Source: Lewinellaceae bacterium (GTDB lineage: Bacteria; Bacteroidota; Bacteroidia; Chitinophagales; Saprospiraceae). From it: a stretch of DNA of 64,000 bases. Shown here one piece after another: positions 1 through 8,690 of this stretch. A program made the position numbers and the translations under genes. Each line of letters begins with the position of its first letter. The stretch's first letter is position 1. A model generated the notes under the pieces. The model had not been told where the DNA came from, searched no databases, and saw only the letters and a list, made by a program, of their open reading frames with translations. The DNA is taken from positions 118,526 to 182,525 of the forward strand of contig JADJSY010000006.1 of assembly GCA_016711435.1 (NCBI GenBank). Direction: 5' to 3'.

Positions 1-906
1 ATGGGCGCTATCCTCCCTTTCACTACAATTTGTGCATATTTTCTGTTAGTAGACCGTTTGGACGACTTCTGGCTGTGTACTGTAGAACTTCCGGCACAAC
101 TGGGAAACGCCCCCAATCTGGGAGACCGTTTTAACTTGTTCCGGTTTTATTTTTCAAAAGTAACGAGGTATCTGGAGCCAGTCTGGATCATGGCGGCGGC
201 AGGTTGGGTCGTCTTGTCTTTCATGGCATTTAGTAGAGAAGCCAGGGCGTTCGGCATTTTGTTCCCTGTTTTTTGCGCTGCGTCAGTGCTGATCGGCGTG
301 GCGTATTATCCGCATTATTTTGTGTTGTGTCTGCCTGCCGTTAGTTTGCTGGTAGGAGTTATGACAGATGCCATGCGGTGGAGCGTTGCCGGAATAAGAG
401 GAAACATATGTACTGCCGCTATTCTTTTTTTATTGGTTTCGTTTCCAGTCATAAATAACAAATGGTACTATTATAAACCTGATTTTCACAAGATACATCT
501 TGATTCATACGGCGCGAACCGGTTTACGGAAATGCAGGAGATCGGAAAAGAACTGAAACAACAAACCCTGTGGGGTGAGCGTATTGGCATTCTGGGTTCG
601 GAACCTGAGATTCTGGTTGTTGCGGAGCGAGAGGCGGCTTCTCGGCACCTTTTCTTGTATAACTTATTTTCCCAAGGTCCAAAAAGTGCTCTTTTGCAAC
701 AGCAGTACCTGAACGACCTAAAAACATCCAGGCCAAACTATTTAGTCCGGGTCCTAGCCGAAGATAGTTGGGGTAGTAATTATCAGGAAACTTCCTTTTT
801 TAAAGAAGTTCTGGCCTATGTAGAGGCCAATTATACTTTGTATAAGCAATACGAGGGAATCATACCGGAGGAAAAGCCAATTCTCATTTATAAAAAACGC
901 GAGTAG
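1..906 (+). CDS. Membrane glycosyltransferase, GT39/ArnT-like, C-terminal part
   Basis: The visible 301 residues contain several hydrophobic segments (about residues 3-17, 60-78, 83-105 and 133-152) followed by a soluble tail of about 150 residues. The pattern DDFWLCTVE after the first segment resembles the loop found in dolichyl-phosphate-mannose or ArnT-type glycosyltransferases, which move sugars from polyprenyl phosphates at the membrane. The catalytic N-terminal loop with its acidic residues is not in the window, and the ATG at base 1 is probably an internal methionine, so the gene is likely cut by the window edge. It ends 57 bases before the next gene on the same strand. The family call rests on the general membrane pattern and is moderate; a polysaccharide polymerase-like protein is an alternative. 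Confidence 0.55.
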   Translation: MGAILPFTTICAYFLLVDRLDDFWLCTVELPAQLGNAPNLGDRFNLFRFYFSKVTRYLEPVWIMAAAGWVVLSFMAFSREARAFGILFPVFCAASVLIGVAYYPHYFVLCLPAVSLLVGVMTDAMRWSVAGIRGNICTAAILFLLVSFPVINNKWYYYKPDFHKIHLDSYGANRFTEMQEIGKELKQQTLWGERIGILGSEPEILVVAEREAASRHLFLYNLFSQGPKSALLQQQYLNDLKTSRPNYLVRVLAEDSWGSNYQETSFFKEVLAYVEANYTLYKQYEGIIPEEKPILIYKKRE

Positions 907-962
907 GCTGCCCGCCAGAAATTTGGTCTTTGGCATCTTGTTTTCATCAACCCATACTTACT

Positions 963-1853
963 ATGAAAATCAACCTGAGTACCCTTTCTTTCCGGACAGT
1001 ATTTTACAGCCTCGCCGGCCTTTTCCTGCTTCTTTTTATTTGCCGTTTTGCTTATAGTTTTACCGGTAAAAACGGACCCGATTTGCCGGGTCAGGCGAAC
1101 ATGCCAGAGTCATTCTTTGACAGTCAGGGGGATTTGAGAAAAAATTATGCCTCGGAAAAAAACACGGACATGGGTCCGAATACTCCCCCTCCTCCCCCTT
1201 CCGGAGATGGCGGAATATCCCAGAAATACGAAAAAACAGCGACGCTGAATTCCCGTACCAGTGCATTTGAGGAAGATGAATCCAACATCCGCGAGACAAG
1301 CAAGGCCTTTCACGCCATCATTCAGTACGAACAAAAATCGGGAAACCCCGGTCATCGCAATTTGCACCTGATGATCGGCGTACGACCGGAGCTGTTCGAT
1401 TCTTTTTATGTGGTAGCCCAACGCATTGGGTATATCTACGTGAACAGCATCACCAAAGTGGATAAAACTACAGAATTCCGCGAATTGAATGCCCAAAAAA
1501 CATCGCTGGTCAAAGCATTAGCCAATCTGACCGATTTGAAAAACCGCGCGGGCACTATCGCCGACCTGGTCGGTTTGCACGATAAAATCCTTGATATTGA
1601 GCGCCAGATGCAGGAACTGGGTGTGGAATTGGGGAATTTCTCGTCAGAAAACGAATTTTGCACCATCCGTTTTTCGCTTTACGAAAACCCGGCGGCTCGC
1701 AGCATTTCCCTGGCAAGACGTTTGTTTGACTCCTTTATGTGGACGGTTCAGTACTACATTTTACTACTGATCGGAGTGGCGCTGGCATTGGGAGTTGCCT
1801 GGCTGATGTTGGTAGTAGCGGGTAAGGCGAGTGAGTTGGGGAAGAAGGTTTGA
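963..1853 (+). CDS. DUF4349-like membrane-anchored protein
   Basis: A 296-residue protein with an N-terminal membrane segment (about residues 10-30), a Gly/Pro-rich linker (PPPPPSGDGG near 80), a soluble domain, and a second hydrophobic segment near the C-terminus (about 263-287). The middle has a charged helical stretch around ILDIERQMQELG followed by CTIRFSLYE, the arrangement seen in DUF4349 proteins, where a predicted periplasmic helical hairpin is tethered by a C-terminal helix. No catalytic residues are evident. I place the start at the ATG at 963 rather than the TTG at 930 because the ATG is directly followed by the membrane anchor. Its stop codon lies inside the left arm of a long inverted repeat. 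Function is unknown. Confidence 0.6.
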   Translation: MKINLSTLSFRTVFYSLAGLFLLLFICRFAYSFTGKNGPDLPGQANMPESFFDSQGDLRKNYASEKNTDMGPNTPPPPPSGDGGISQKYEKTATLNSRTSAFEEDESNIRETSKAFHAIIQYEQKSGNPGHRNLHLMIGVRPELFDSFYVVAQRIGYIYVNSITKVDKTTEFRELNAQKTSLVKALANLTDLKNRAGTIADLVGLHDKILDIERQMQELGVELGNFSSENEFCTIRFSLYENPAARSISLARRLFDSFMWTVQYYILLLIGVALALGVAWLMLVVAGKASELGKKV

Positions 1854-1950
1854 TGGTTTGAAAAGGTTTGATGGTTTAAGGTGGTAACTCAAGGCTTTTA
1901 AGTTACCACCTTAAACCATCAAACTTTTCAAACCATCAAACTATCTTCTT
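1842..1950. repeat. Long inverted repeat with TTTGATGG words (IR1)
   Basis: Left arm 1842-1889 and right arm 1901-1950 are reverse complements with few mismatches around an 11-base loop. Each arm holds two copies of the word ggtttgatggttt and ends in the stem gtggtaact. It fills the convergent gap between the DUF4349-like gene and the thiolase and overlaps both stop codons. As RNA it would fold into a very stable hairpin, so a two-way transcription stop is plausible, though no T-run follows. A close relative lies at 16939-17053. Confidence 0.9.
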
Positions 1951-3127
1951 ACACCTTTTCAATCACCATCGCCGTTGCCCCGCCCCCACCGTTACAAATA
2001 GCGGCGAGACCGAATTTTCCGTTTTTCTGTTGCAATACATGGGGCAAAGTCGTAACTATACGGCCGCCGGAAGCGCCTAACGGGTGACCGAGCGATACCG
2101 CTCCGCCGAAAATATTGGTTTTGGCGTGATCCACTTCCATCACTTTTTCAAAAGCCATGGTAACAACGGCAAATGCTTCATTTACTTCAAAAAAGTCGAT
2201 GTCATTTTTGGTTAGTCCGGCCATTTTCAGCGCTTTTGGTGCGGCGATCGTTGGCGTCGTGGTAAACCACTCCGGTTCCTGTTCCGCATCTGCAAAGCCG
2301 CGGATTTTGGCAATCGGCTTGAGACCCAGGCGTATAACCGCCTCTTCACTGGCAAGTATCAGCGCTGTTGCACCATCGTTGATGGTCGAAGCATTCGCCG
2401 CAGTTACGGTACCATCCGGCGTAAAAGCAGGTCGCAAGCCGGCAATTTTATCAAACATCACTTTTTTGTATTCCTCATCCTGCAAAATCTGAACCGGGTC
2501 GCCTTTTTTTTGTGGAATGAGTACCGGAACGATTTCATTTTTAAAAAATCCGGCATCCGTTGCAGCCGCTGCGCGCTGGTAGGAATCGATGGCAAAAGCA
2601 TCCTGTTCCTCCCGGCTGATCCCGTATTTCACGGCAGTGGCATCGGCGCAAACGCCCATTGCTTTTTGGTTGTACACGTCGGTGAGGCCGTCTTTAGCCA
2701 GGCCGTCGATGAATTCACCGTTGCCGTATTTGTAGCCCCAGCGGGCATTGGGAAGGTAATACGGGATTTGGGACATGTTTTCCATGCCACCGGCAACCAC
2801 GATGTCATTGATACCCAGCATGATACTTTGTGCGCCCAGGGCAATGGTTTTCATGCCGGAAGCGCACACTTTATTGACTGTGGTGCAGGGAATATTGTCG
2901 GGCAGCCCCGCAAAACGGGCAGCCTGGCGGGCAGGCGCCTGGCCCAGGTTGGCACTGACAACATTACCCATCAGCACTTCATTTACCTGGTCGGGTTGCA
3001 CGCCGGCTTGTTCCAAAGCGCCTTTAATGGCTATGGCGCCCAGATGGGTAGCGGAAATACCCGCCAGCACGCCGCCGAAACTACCGATGGGGGTACGAAC
3101 GGCGGAAATAATATACACTTCTTTCAT
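1949..3127 (-). CDS. Acetyl-CoA C-acetyltransferase (thiolase II)
   Basis: A 392-residue thiolase, the normal length for the biosynthetic/degradative acetoacetyl-CoA thiolase family. It condenses two acetyl-CoA to acetoacetyl-CoA or runs the reverse cleavage, in the cytoplasm. All catalytic motifs are present: nucleophile Cys88 in NKVCASGMK, NEAFAV near 317, His348 in GHPLGASGGR and Cys378 in CNGGGGA close to the C-terminus. The spacing matches the classic Cys89/His348/Cys378 triad of the family. It stands alone on the minus strand; a 3-hydroxybutyryl-CoA dehydrogenase that could act next in the same pathway is far away at 50972-51859. The symbol (atoB, thlA, phaA or fadA) cannot be decided from sequence alone. 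Confidence 0.93.
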   Translation of the reverse strand: MKEVYIISAVRTPIGSFGGVLAGISATHLGAIAIKGALEQAGVQPDQVNEVLMGNVVSANLGQAPARQAARFAGLPDNIPCTTVNKVCASGMKTIALGAQSIMLGINDIVVAGGMENMSQIPYYLPNARWGYKYGNGEFIDGLAKDGLTDVYNQKAMGVCADATAVKYGISREEQDAFAIDSYQRAAAATDAGFFKNEIVPVLIPQKKGDPVQILQDEEYKKVMFDKIAGLRPAFTPDGTVTAANASTINDGATALILASEEAVIRLGLKPIAKIRGFADAEQEPEWFTTTPTIAAPKALKMAGLTKNDIDFFEVNEAFAVVTMAFEKVMEVDHAKTNIFGGAVSLGHPLGASGGRIVTTLPHVLQQKNGKFGLAAICNGGGGATAMVIEKV

Positions 3128-3158
3128 GGTGAAAATGGTAAAACTTGGTTAGAGGCTG

Positions 3159-3166
3159 CAAAAGTA
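3159..3166 (-). promoter_or_regulatory. Candidate -7 box of the thiolase gene
   Basis: Read on the minus strand this is TACTTTTG, a match to the Bacteroidota -7 consensus TAnnTTTG, 32 bases upstream of the thiolase start. I see no clear TTG at the expected distance upstream, so the call is modest. Confidence 0.4.
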
Positions 3167-3437
3167 GGGAGTTTGTGCGAACTGCGAAGTATGTAGGCTT
3201 CTGTTATCAGCAGAATGGTCATTTTTAAGGTATCGACCGGCGTACTACACCATTTCATATAGCACACACAATCAATTATTTACATAGAATTTTACCCATC
3301 TGACACCATCACCTCTGAATTAAATTTGAAGCCGCGCCGACAAAGTCTTGTGCGGGCGGCAGAAGCCCGCTATGTTTGCCGTCATTATAAATTTGCAACA
3401 CTGATAACCAATAACTAATAACGGATAACTACTCACG

Positions 3438-3713
3438 ATGTCAAAACTTGCCAAATTCATTGCCGGTGAAGCGCTCAACCTCTCCGTCGGCTACTTAGCC
3501 GGACTCTCGGCTTCCATGCTGGTTTCCGAGTTTTTTGTAAAAAAAGGATTGGTCAACCTGTGGGGTCTGGCTGCAAAACGGGATGCGTTGAAAAAAGACA
3601 CCTACGAATGGGTGATGTTTATTGCGTCCTATTTGATCGGCCTGACCGTCATGGTTCTGGTGAATTACCTGCTGCAAAGACTGCGGAATCAGAAACCGGC
3701 GGAGGCGGCGTAA
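3438..3713 (+). CDS. Small two-helix membrane protein, unknown
   Basis: A 91-residue protein with two hydrophobic stretches, about residues 14-33 (with a Gly/Ser-rich core) and 58-80, separated by a short charged loop containing KRDALKKD. The tail is basic (LLQRLRNQKP). I do not recognise the family. The ORF ends at an inverted repeat and is convergent with purE. The bases just upstream (3405-3437) are a low-complexity run of taact words like those in the genome's hairpins, but here without a partner arm. Confidence 0.6.
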   Translation: MSKLAKFIAGEALNLSVGYLAGLSASMLVSEFFVKKGLVNLWGLAAKRDALKKDTYEWVMFIASYLIGLTVMVLVNYLLQRLRNQKPAEAA

Positions 3714-3918
3714 CATGAGTCATCCCGGATTTTTGTAGCGACTCTTAGTACGCGCCGGCACAATTTTTATTGATGATTGCTTATTGACAATTGATGATTT
3801 ATGATGCAAGAGGCATCTTCTCACATCATAAATCATCAATTGTCAATAAGCAATCATCAATAAATACGAGTTTGACCTTTTTGTGGTCGTTTTAGGCAAA
3901 ATCCGGGATGACTCATGT
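3713..3918. repeat. Nested inverted repeats in a convergent gap (IR2)
   Basis: Outer arms 3713-3733 and 3898-3918 are reverse complements around catgagtcatcccggattt. Inside them, 41-base arms 3766-3806 and 3824-3864 pair perfectly around a 17-base loop; these arms repeat the words attgatgatt and attgacaatt. The outer right arm overlaps the purE stop codon. The whole gap between the small membrane gene and purE is taken up by this structure. Confidence 0.92.
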
Positions 3919-4400
3919 TATTTCCCTTCCATAAACCGCACTTTTTCCAGCACTTTTTCTTCCAGCGCTTTTTTAAACAGTACAATCCGTTGCAACAAGG
4001 CATCGTCTCCCGTAGCCAGCATTTGGGCGGCTAGGATACCAGCATTGCGGGCGGCGTTGAGGGCCACCGTGGCAACCGGTACACCTTCCGGCATTTGCAG
4101 GATGGAAAGAATACTGTCCCAACCATCGATGGAATTGGATGATTTCACCGGAACGCCCACCACCGGTAAAGGTGAAATGGCAGCCACCATGCCCGGCAAA
4201 TGCGCTGCGCCACCCGCGCCAGCGATAATGACGCGGACGCCGCGCTCGTGCGCCGTCCGGGCAAATTGAAACATTCGTTCCGGGGTACGGTGCGCGGAAA
4301 CAATTGTCATTTCAAAAGGCACTCCGAGTTCCGTCAACACATCCGCCGCTTTTTGCATAACCGGCAAATCGGAATCCGAACCCATGATGATAGAAACCAT
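3918..4400 (-). CDS. purE: N5-carboxyaminoimidazole ribonucleotide mutase
   Basis: A 160-residue class I PurE. It moves the carboxyl group of N5-CAIR to carbon 4, giving CAIR, in purine synthesis. The N-terminal MGSDSD loop (residues 6-11) binds substrate phosphate, SAHRTP (35-40) carries the catalytic histidine His37, and the Gly/Ala-rich GAGGAAHLPGM segment forms the octamer core. Length and motif order match the bacterial mutase rather than the AIR carboxylase found in animals. It lies 39 bases downstream of purK on the same strand, so the two steps are almost certainly co-expressed. Confidence 0.96.
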   Translation of the reverse strand: MVSIIMGSDSDLPVMQKAADVLTELGVPFEMTIVSAHRTPERMFQFARTAHERGVRVIIAGAGGAAHLPGMVAAISPLPVVGVPVKSSNSIDGWDSILSILQMPEGVPVATVALNAARNAGILAAQMLATGDDALLQRIVLFKKALEEKVLEKVRFMEGK

Positions 4401-4439
4401 TTATTAGAAGTGAGAGGTGAGAAGTGAGAAGCGAGAGGG
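4401..4439. repeat. Short GAGAAGTG word tract between purK and purE
   Basis: The 39-base gap contains agtgagaggtgagaagtgag and further degenerate copies of a 7- to 8-base word. It resembles one arm of the genome's word-built hairpins but has no complementary arm nearby. Confidence 0.6.
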
Positions 4440-5603
4440 TTATAACGTTTGGCTTTCGCTGTGTACTTTCAGAATGTTTTTAACGAATTCAGCCTTTTTA
4501 AAAGCATCTTCAATTGTTTCTGCGGTGATGGTCACATGTCCCATTTTCCGGAAAGGAGAAGTCAGCGCCTTGCCATATAAATGGACATGCACGCCGCTGA
4601 TGGCAAGGCATTCCGCCACACCTTCGTAATGAACAGGGCCTTTGTGCCCGTCTGCGCCAAGCAGATTGAGCATCAGCGCCGGCTGTATCTGAGCGGTATC
4701 GCCCAGCGGCAGATCACAAATAGCCCGCAAATGCTGCTGATACTGGCTTGTCACAGCGCTGTCGATGGTATGGTGGCCGCTGTTGTGGGGCCGCGGCGCC
4801 ACTTCATTGACCCACAACTGTCCGTCGGCACAAAGAAACATTTCCACCGCCAGCAAACCGCAAATATCGAACGCGCTGATCACCTGCTCGGCCAGCACTT
4901 CCGCTTGCGCAGCAACCAATGCAGAAATCCGCGCCGGACAAATCAACAACTCTACTAAATTTGCTTCAGGGTGAAAATCCATTTCAACAGCCGGGAATAC
5001 CGCCACTTCGCCGGAGGCATTCCTGGCTGCTATGACTGCAATCTCTGTTTGTATCGGCGCCAGCCCTTCTGCGAGACAAGGCCCGGGCAATAATTTGGTT
5101 TTCAGGTCTTCTGCCGTCCGCAGGATGGCTACGCCTTTGCCGTCGTAACCGGCCGTGCGCGATTTTTGCACAAAAGGCAGGTTCCAACGCCCAGATTCGA
5201 CGGCTTCCAGCAAATCCTGTTCGTTTTCAAACAACTCAAACGGCGCTGTGGGAATGTTGTTCATCCTGTAAAATTCCTTCTGCAGGCCTTTATCTTTGAT
5301 GATGTCGAGCGCTTCCGGCGAAGGATGCACCGCCTTGCCCGTTCGCTTTAGTTCATGCAATGCCTCCGTGTTAACATGCTCAATTTCAATGGTCAACACA
5401 TCTTTATCCCGACCGAAGGCCAGCACATTGTCGTAGTTATTAAAGTCGCCTACCGTAAATTCGGAACAAACCTGCCCGGCCGGGAAATCTGGAGAGGCAT
5501 CCAGAATACAGGTCTTAAAATCCCAGGGCGCTGCGGCGAGGCAAAGCATTTTACCCAATTGTCCGCCGCCCAGAATACCGATCTTTTGTGTGGTCGAAAA
5601 CAT
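4440..5603 (-). CDS. purK: N5-carboxyaminoimidazole ribonucleotide synthase
   Basis: A 387-residue ATP-grasp enzyme that makes N5-CAIR from AIR, bicarbonate and ATP. It begins with the Rossmann-like IGILGGGQLGKML (residues 8-20) typical of PurK. The ATP-grasp core includes FVQKSRTAGYDGKGV (near 145-159), TEIAV and VEMFL, and the signature NEVAPRPHNSGHHT (about 267-280) that closes the active site. The last 20 residues form the usual C-terminal domain. Directly upstream of purE on the same strand; together they replace a single AIR carboxylase step. Confidence 0.96.
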   Translation of the reverse strand: MFSTTQKIGILGGGQLGKMLCLAAAPWDFKTCILDASPDFPAGQVCSEFTVGDFNNYDNVLAFGRDKDVLTIEIEHVNTEALHELKRTGKAVHPSPEALDIIKDKGLQKEFYRMNNIPTAPFELFENEQDLLEAVESGRWNLPFVQKSRTAGYDGKGVAILRTAEDLKTKLLPGPCLAEGLAPIQTEIAVIAARNASGEVAVFPAVEMDFHPEANLVELLICPARISALVAAQAEVLAEQVISAFDICGLLAVEMFLCADGQLWVNEVAPRPHNSGHHTIDSAVTSQYQQHLRAICDLPLGDTAQIQPALMLNLLGADGHKGPVHYEGVAECLAISGVHVHLYGKALTSPFRKMGHVTITAETIEDAFKKAEFVKNILKVHSESQTL

Positions 5604-5624
5604 GGGGCGAAGGTATGATTTTTG

Positions 5625-5804
5625 CGCTTACGCGCAGTTTCCCCCTCGTAGGAATATGGGGTACGGATGACGATTTACGCGGTTTCTTTAGAGTTGACGA
5701 AAAATATAAAATTGGTCAACTCTACAAGGGAAAAATCCGCGTTAATCCGCGTCATCCGTCTAATCCGCGTTGCAATTATTCCTACGGCGCGTAAGCGCAC
5801 GCAC
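5625..5804. repeat. Imperfect inverted repeat of the GTAGAGTTGAC family (IR3)
   Basis: Left half about 5625-5695 and right half about 5716-5804 pair in blocks: gcgcttacgcg with cgcgtaagcgc, cgtaggaata with tattcctacg, acggatgacg with cgtcatccgt, and agagttgac with gtcaactct. The right half also codes the last dozen residues of prmC. Its parts (tattcctacg, ccgcgtcatccg, gtcaactctac) recur at 19411-19706, 22205-22600 and 26425-26525. Confidence 0.8.
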
Positions 5805-6653
5805 CATCCGATCTGATCCCGAAATATCCTTTTTTAAAACGACATCCTGAAACCCTTTTTCAGACAACAGCGCAGCCACTTTCGCAGCATTGAATTCATT
5901 GCATTCAAAAAACAAAACGCCACCGGGGCGCAGTTTTTCCAGGGCAAAATCCGCGATGGTTCGGTAAAAAACAAGGGGATCCCCATCGCTGACAAACAAA
6001 GCCAGCGCGGGTTCGTGGGCCAGCACGTGTTCGGGCATCAGTTCTTTTTCAGACAATGGAATATACGGCGGATTGCTGACGATGACATCCAGCGCAGAAA
6101 AAGCCTGCCAACCAGATGTTTCTAAAATATCGCCCTGTAAAAACTGAAAATTGGCGGATGTGCCCAAAATATTTTGCGCATTACGGGTGGCGACAGACAA
6201 AGCGTCGGCGCTTTTTTCCAGTCCGAATAGTTGAAGTGCGGGAAATTTTTTCTTCAGCGTGATGCCAATGCAACCACTTCCCAGGCCGATGTCGAGCAGC
6301 GAGACATGATTGTCGGTATTCAGATTTCGAAGATGCTCCAGCACCCAGGCCACCAGTTCTTCCGTTTCCTGACGGGGAATCAGAACCGCCGGATTTACCT
6401 GAAAAACCAGCCCGAAAAAATCGGCGGTTCCAACTACATACTGCACCGGTTCACCGGCTTCAAGCCGACGGATAATTTGTTGTAAATCATCGGTTTGTGC
6501 AGTTGTCCATTCCGATACAAAAACAGATTCAGGTTTTCGGTGAACCTGAAAAACATCTTCCAGCACAATGCGGGCAATGCTTGCAGCCTCCGCCAGGCTG
6601 TAACGCGACGAGATGCCCTGGATCAATACAGATTTAACGGTTGCGGGTGTCAA
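5760..6653 (-). CDS. prmC: Peptide chain release factor N5-glutamine methyltransferase
   Basis: A 297-residue SAM-dependent methyltransferase that methylates the GGQ glutamine of release factors RF1/RF2. The N-terminal helical domain is followed by IPRQETEEL (near 92), the SAM-binding LDIGLGSGCIGI (about 119-130) and the substrate motif SNPPYIP (about 193) that defines the PrmC/HemK group. The C-terminal end ALTRRRNNCNAD is encoded by a copy of a dispersed repeat (IR3), so the last dozen residues are probably not ancestral. It starts two bases after the NlpC/P60 gene, which suggests translational coupling. Confidence 0.93.
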   Translation of the reverse strand: MTPATVKSVLIQGISSRYSLAEAASIARIVLEDVFQVHRKPESVFVSEWTTAQTDDLQQIIRRLEAGEPVQYVVGTADFFGLVFQVNPAVLIPRQETEELVAWVLEHLRNLNTDNHVSLLDIGLGSGCIGITLKKKFPALQLFGLEKSADALSVATRNAQNILGTSANFQFLQGDILETSGWQAFSALDVIVSNPPYIPLSEKELMPEHVLAHEPALALFVSDGDPLVFYRTIADFALEKLRPGGVLFFECNEFNAAKVAALLSEKGFQDVVLKKDISGSDRMVRALTRRRNNCNAD

Positions 6654-6655
6654 AA

Positions 6656-7510
6656 TCAGTCAAAAAGAGCGGCCTGACGGAATAATTCATCTTCCTGACG
6701 ATCCGAGTCCGAATAGTTGGAGGATTGTGGTTCATCAGCCAAAACCCGTTTTACGATGCGGAGTTGGTGGGTATAGCGGTCGAGTTCGCGGTTGAAAATG
6801 CCAAAATGATCCAGTTTATCTATCCGCACTTTACCCGATGCGTGAATGACATGGCAATCGGGCATAATAATCCCGACATGGGTGATCTGGCCTTTAGCGT
6901 TGTCGAAAAAAGCGAGGTCGCCGGACTGGCATTGTTCCATAAAATCAATGGCGCGGCCCTGCGTCACCTGCTGGGAAGCATCGCGCAACAGGCGGATACC
7001 GGCTATTTTGAATACCATCTGGGTCAGGCCCGAACAATCGATCCCAAACGGAGAGCGCCCGCCCCACAGGTACGGCGCATGAAGGTAACGCCGCGCTATT
7101 TTTACTACCCAGTCGATGGTGAGTTGTTGTTGGCCCGGGGTCACAACAGGGCCGGAAAATTGAAAAGACTGATCGCCCAGCATACACCGCAAGCCATCGT
7201 ACATGGGCAACACGGCGCCCATGGTTAGCGGAATAAAGTGATCGGCAGCCATTAGTCCTTCCACCAAAGAAAGATTCAGCGTTTGCCGGTCGGCATATGC
7301 GTCAAACTCGCTGGGAGTCAGGCGTTTCAGTTGTTTGGCATCCACCCATCCGATATAGCCGTCCCAGGAACACAACACCTGTTTCCAGTTATCTTTCGAA
7401 ACCTGCACTTCCACGGTTTCTCCGAAAAGCAGTTGTGAAACCATCTCGCTTTTATCGGAGGGCTGGGCGCGCAAAGGGGCTATAGCAACTTGACAAACGG
7501 CGTATTCCAT
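6656..7510 (-). CDS. NlpC/P60 cell-wall peptidase with SH3 domain
   Basis: A 284-residue cysteine peptidase expected to cut gamma-D-glutamyl-diaminopimelate bonds in peptidoglycan stem peptides. An SH3-like region occupies about residues 1-100, with VAIAPLRAQPSDKSEMVSQ typical of Bacteroidota members. The NlpC/P60 domain carries catalytic Cys in GIDCSGLTQM, His in ITHVGIIM and a second His in HVIHASG. I use the ATG at 7510 (MEYAVCQ) because homologous proteins start so, and because the upstream ATG at 7573 would overlap the M42 gene by 41 bases. No clear signal peptide is seen from this start, so export is uncertain. Confidence 0.85.
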   Translation of the reverse strand: MEYAVCQVAIAPLRAQPSDKSEMVSQLLFGETVEVQVSKDNWKQVLCSWDGYIGWVDAKQLKRLTPSEFDAYADRQTLNLSLVEGLMAADHFIPLTMGAVLPMYDGLRCMLGDQSFQFSGPVVTPGQQQLTIDWVVKIARRYLHAPYLWGGRSPFGIDCSGLTQMVFKIAGIRLLRDASQQVTQGRAIDFMEQCQSGDLAFFDNAKGQITHVGIIMPDCHVIHASGKVRIDKLDHFGIFNRELDRYTHQLRIVKRVLADEPQSSNYSDSDRQEDELFRQAALFD

Positions 7511-7532
7511 AACAGAGGGGAGGTTTAGGAAA

Positions 7533-8624
7533 TCAAATATTAGAAAAATATTTAAAATCGTGGCCGTTTTCAATATTTTGTAATGCCTCGTATATCAACC
7601 AGATCAGGTTGTTGACATCATCCTTATGGGCCATTTCCACCGTCGTATGCATATACCGGAGCGGCAGCGAAATAAGCGCGGAAGGCACGCCGCCATTGGA
7701 ATAGGCAAATGCATCGGTATCGGTACCCGTCACGCGGCTGGCCGCTTCCCGCTGAAATGGAATCTGGTGTTTTTCAGCCGTAGCAATAATGATATCGAGC
7801 AGTTTTTGGTGAACAGCAGGGGCATACGTAACAGACGGGCCATTGCCGCAGCGCACATCGCCATGTTTTTTACTACTGATCATGGGCGTATGCGTATCGT
7901 GGGTCACATCTGTGACAATCGCCACATTGGGCCGAATGGAGTTGGTTATCATCTCGGCCCCGCGCAGACCTACTTCTTCCTGTACCGAATTGACCAAATA
8001 CAGGGAGTACGGCAGTTGAATGTTATTTTCTTTCAGCAACCTGGCTACTTCCGCAATACAGAATCCGCCCATCCGGTTGTCCAGGGCGCGACCGGTATAG
8101 TAGCGCTCATTTAAAATGGTCAGTTCATCCTGAAAAGTGACCACGCAGCCTACGTGAATACCCATTTTCAGCACCTCTTCGCGGTCTTTGGCGCCTACGT
8201 CGATGGTAATGTTGTCGAGCGCCGGCGCCACAGAAGCGTCTTTATCCGTCCGGGTATGGATAGCCGGCCATCCGAAAACGCCTTCAATTTTTCCACCGTG
8301 GCGCAAGTGAATCCAAACGCGCATGGAAGGCGCAATCAGGAAATCGCTGCCCCCGTTCCGGATCACATGGATAAAACCGTCGTCGCTGACATAATTTACA
8401 AACCAGGAAATTTCGTCGGCATGGCCCTCGATCACCACTTTATAGGGCTGACCCGGATTGATGATGCCATATGCCGTTCCGTAATTATCTAATTGCCATT
8501 CATCAATGTATGGTTTGAGGTACTCCAGCCATAATTTCTGGCCCGACCATTCGTAGCCGGTGGGACTCGCGTTGTTCAGGTAACGCCGAAGGAATGATTC
8601 AGATTCGGGAGTAATTATTTGCAT
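7533..8624 (-). CDS. M42 family metallopeptidase (FrvX-like aminopeptidase)
   Basis: A 363-residue member of the M42 dodecameric aminopeptidases, which trim short peptides in the cytoplasm using two metal ions. Metal and catalytic motifs are visible: VIEGHADEISW (about 66-76), ALDNRMGG (about 181), VNSVQEEVGLRGA (about 211-223) with the catalytic Glu pair, VTDVTHDTH (about 238), and the late His in PLRYMHTTVE (about 327). It sits between pyrE and NlpC/P60 on one strand with short gaps, so it may share their transcript. Confidence 0.9.
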   Translation of the reverse strand: MQIITPESESFLRRYLNNASPTGYEWSGQKLWLEYLKPYIDEWQLDNYGTAYGIINPGQPYKVVIEGHADEISWFVNYVSDDGFIHVIRNGGSDFLIAPSMRVWIHLRHGGKIEGVFGWPAIHTRTDKDASVAPALDNITIDVGAKDREEVLKMGIHVGCVVTFQDELTILNERYYTGRALDNRMGGFCIAEVARLLKENNIQLPYSLYLVNSVQEEVGLRGAEMITNSIRPNVAIVTDVTHDTHTPMISSKKHGDVRCGNGPSVTYAPAVHQKLLDIIIATAEKHQIPFQREAASRVTGTDTDAFAYSNGGVPSALISLPLRYMHTTVEMAHKDDVNNLIWLIYEALQNIENGHDFKYFSNI

Positions 8625-8690
8625 GCTGACTAAAATTTTGAAATAAAGGGCAGGAGCAATTTGATCTTCAAATTGGCTGCTGCTATCATC

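Noticed and set aside
2157..3196. Plus-strand ORFs opposite the thiolase gene
   Set aside because: They are mirror frames of a well-conserved gene; none carries a motif.
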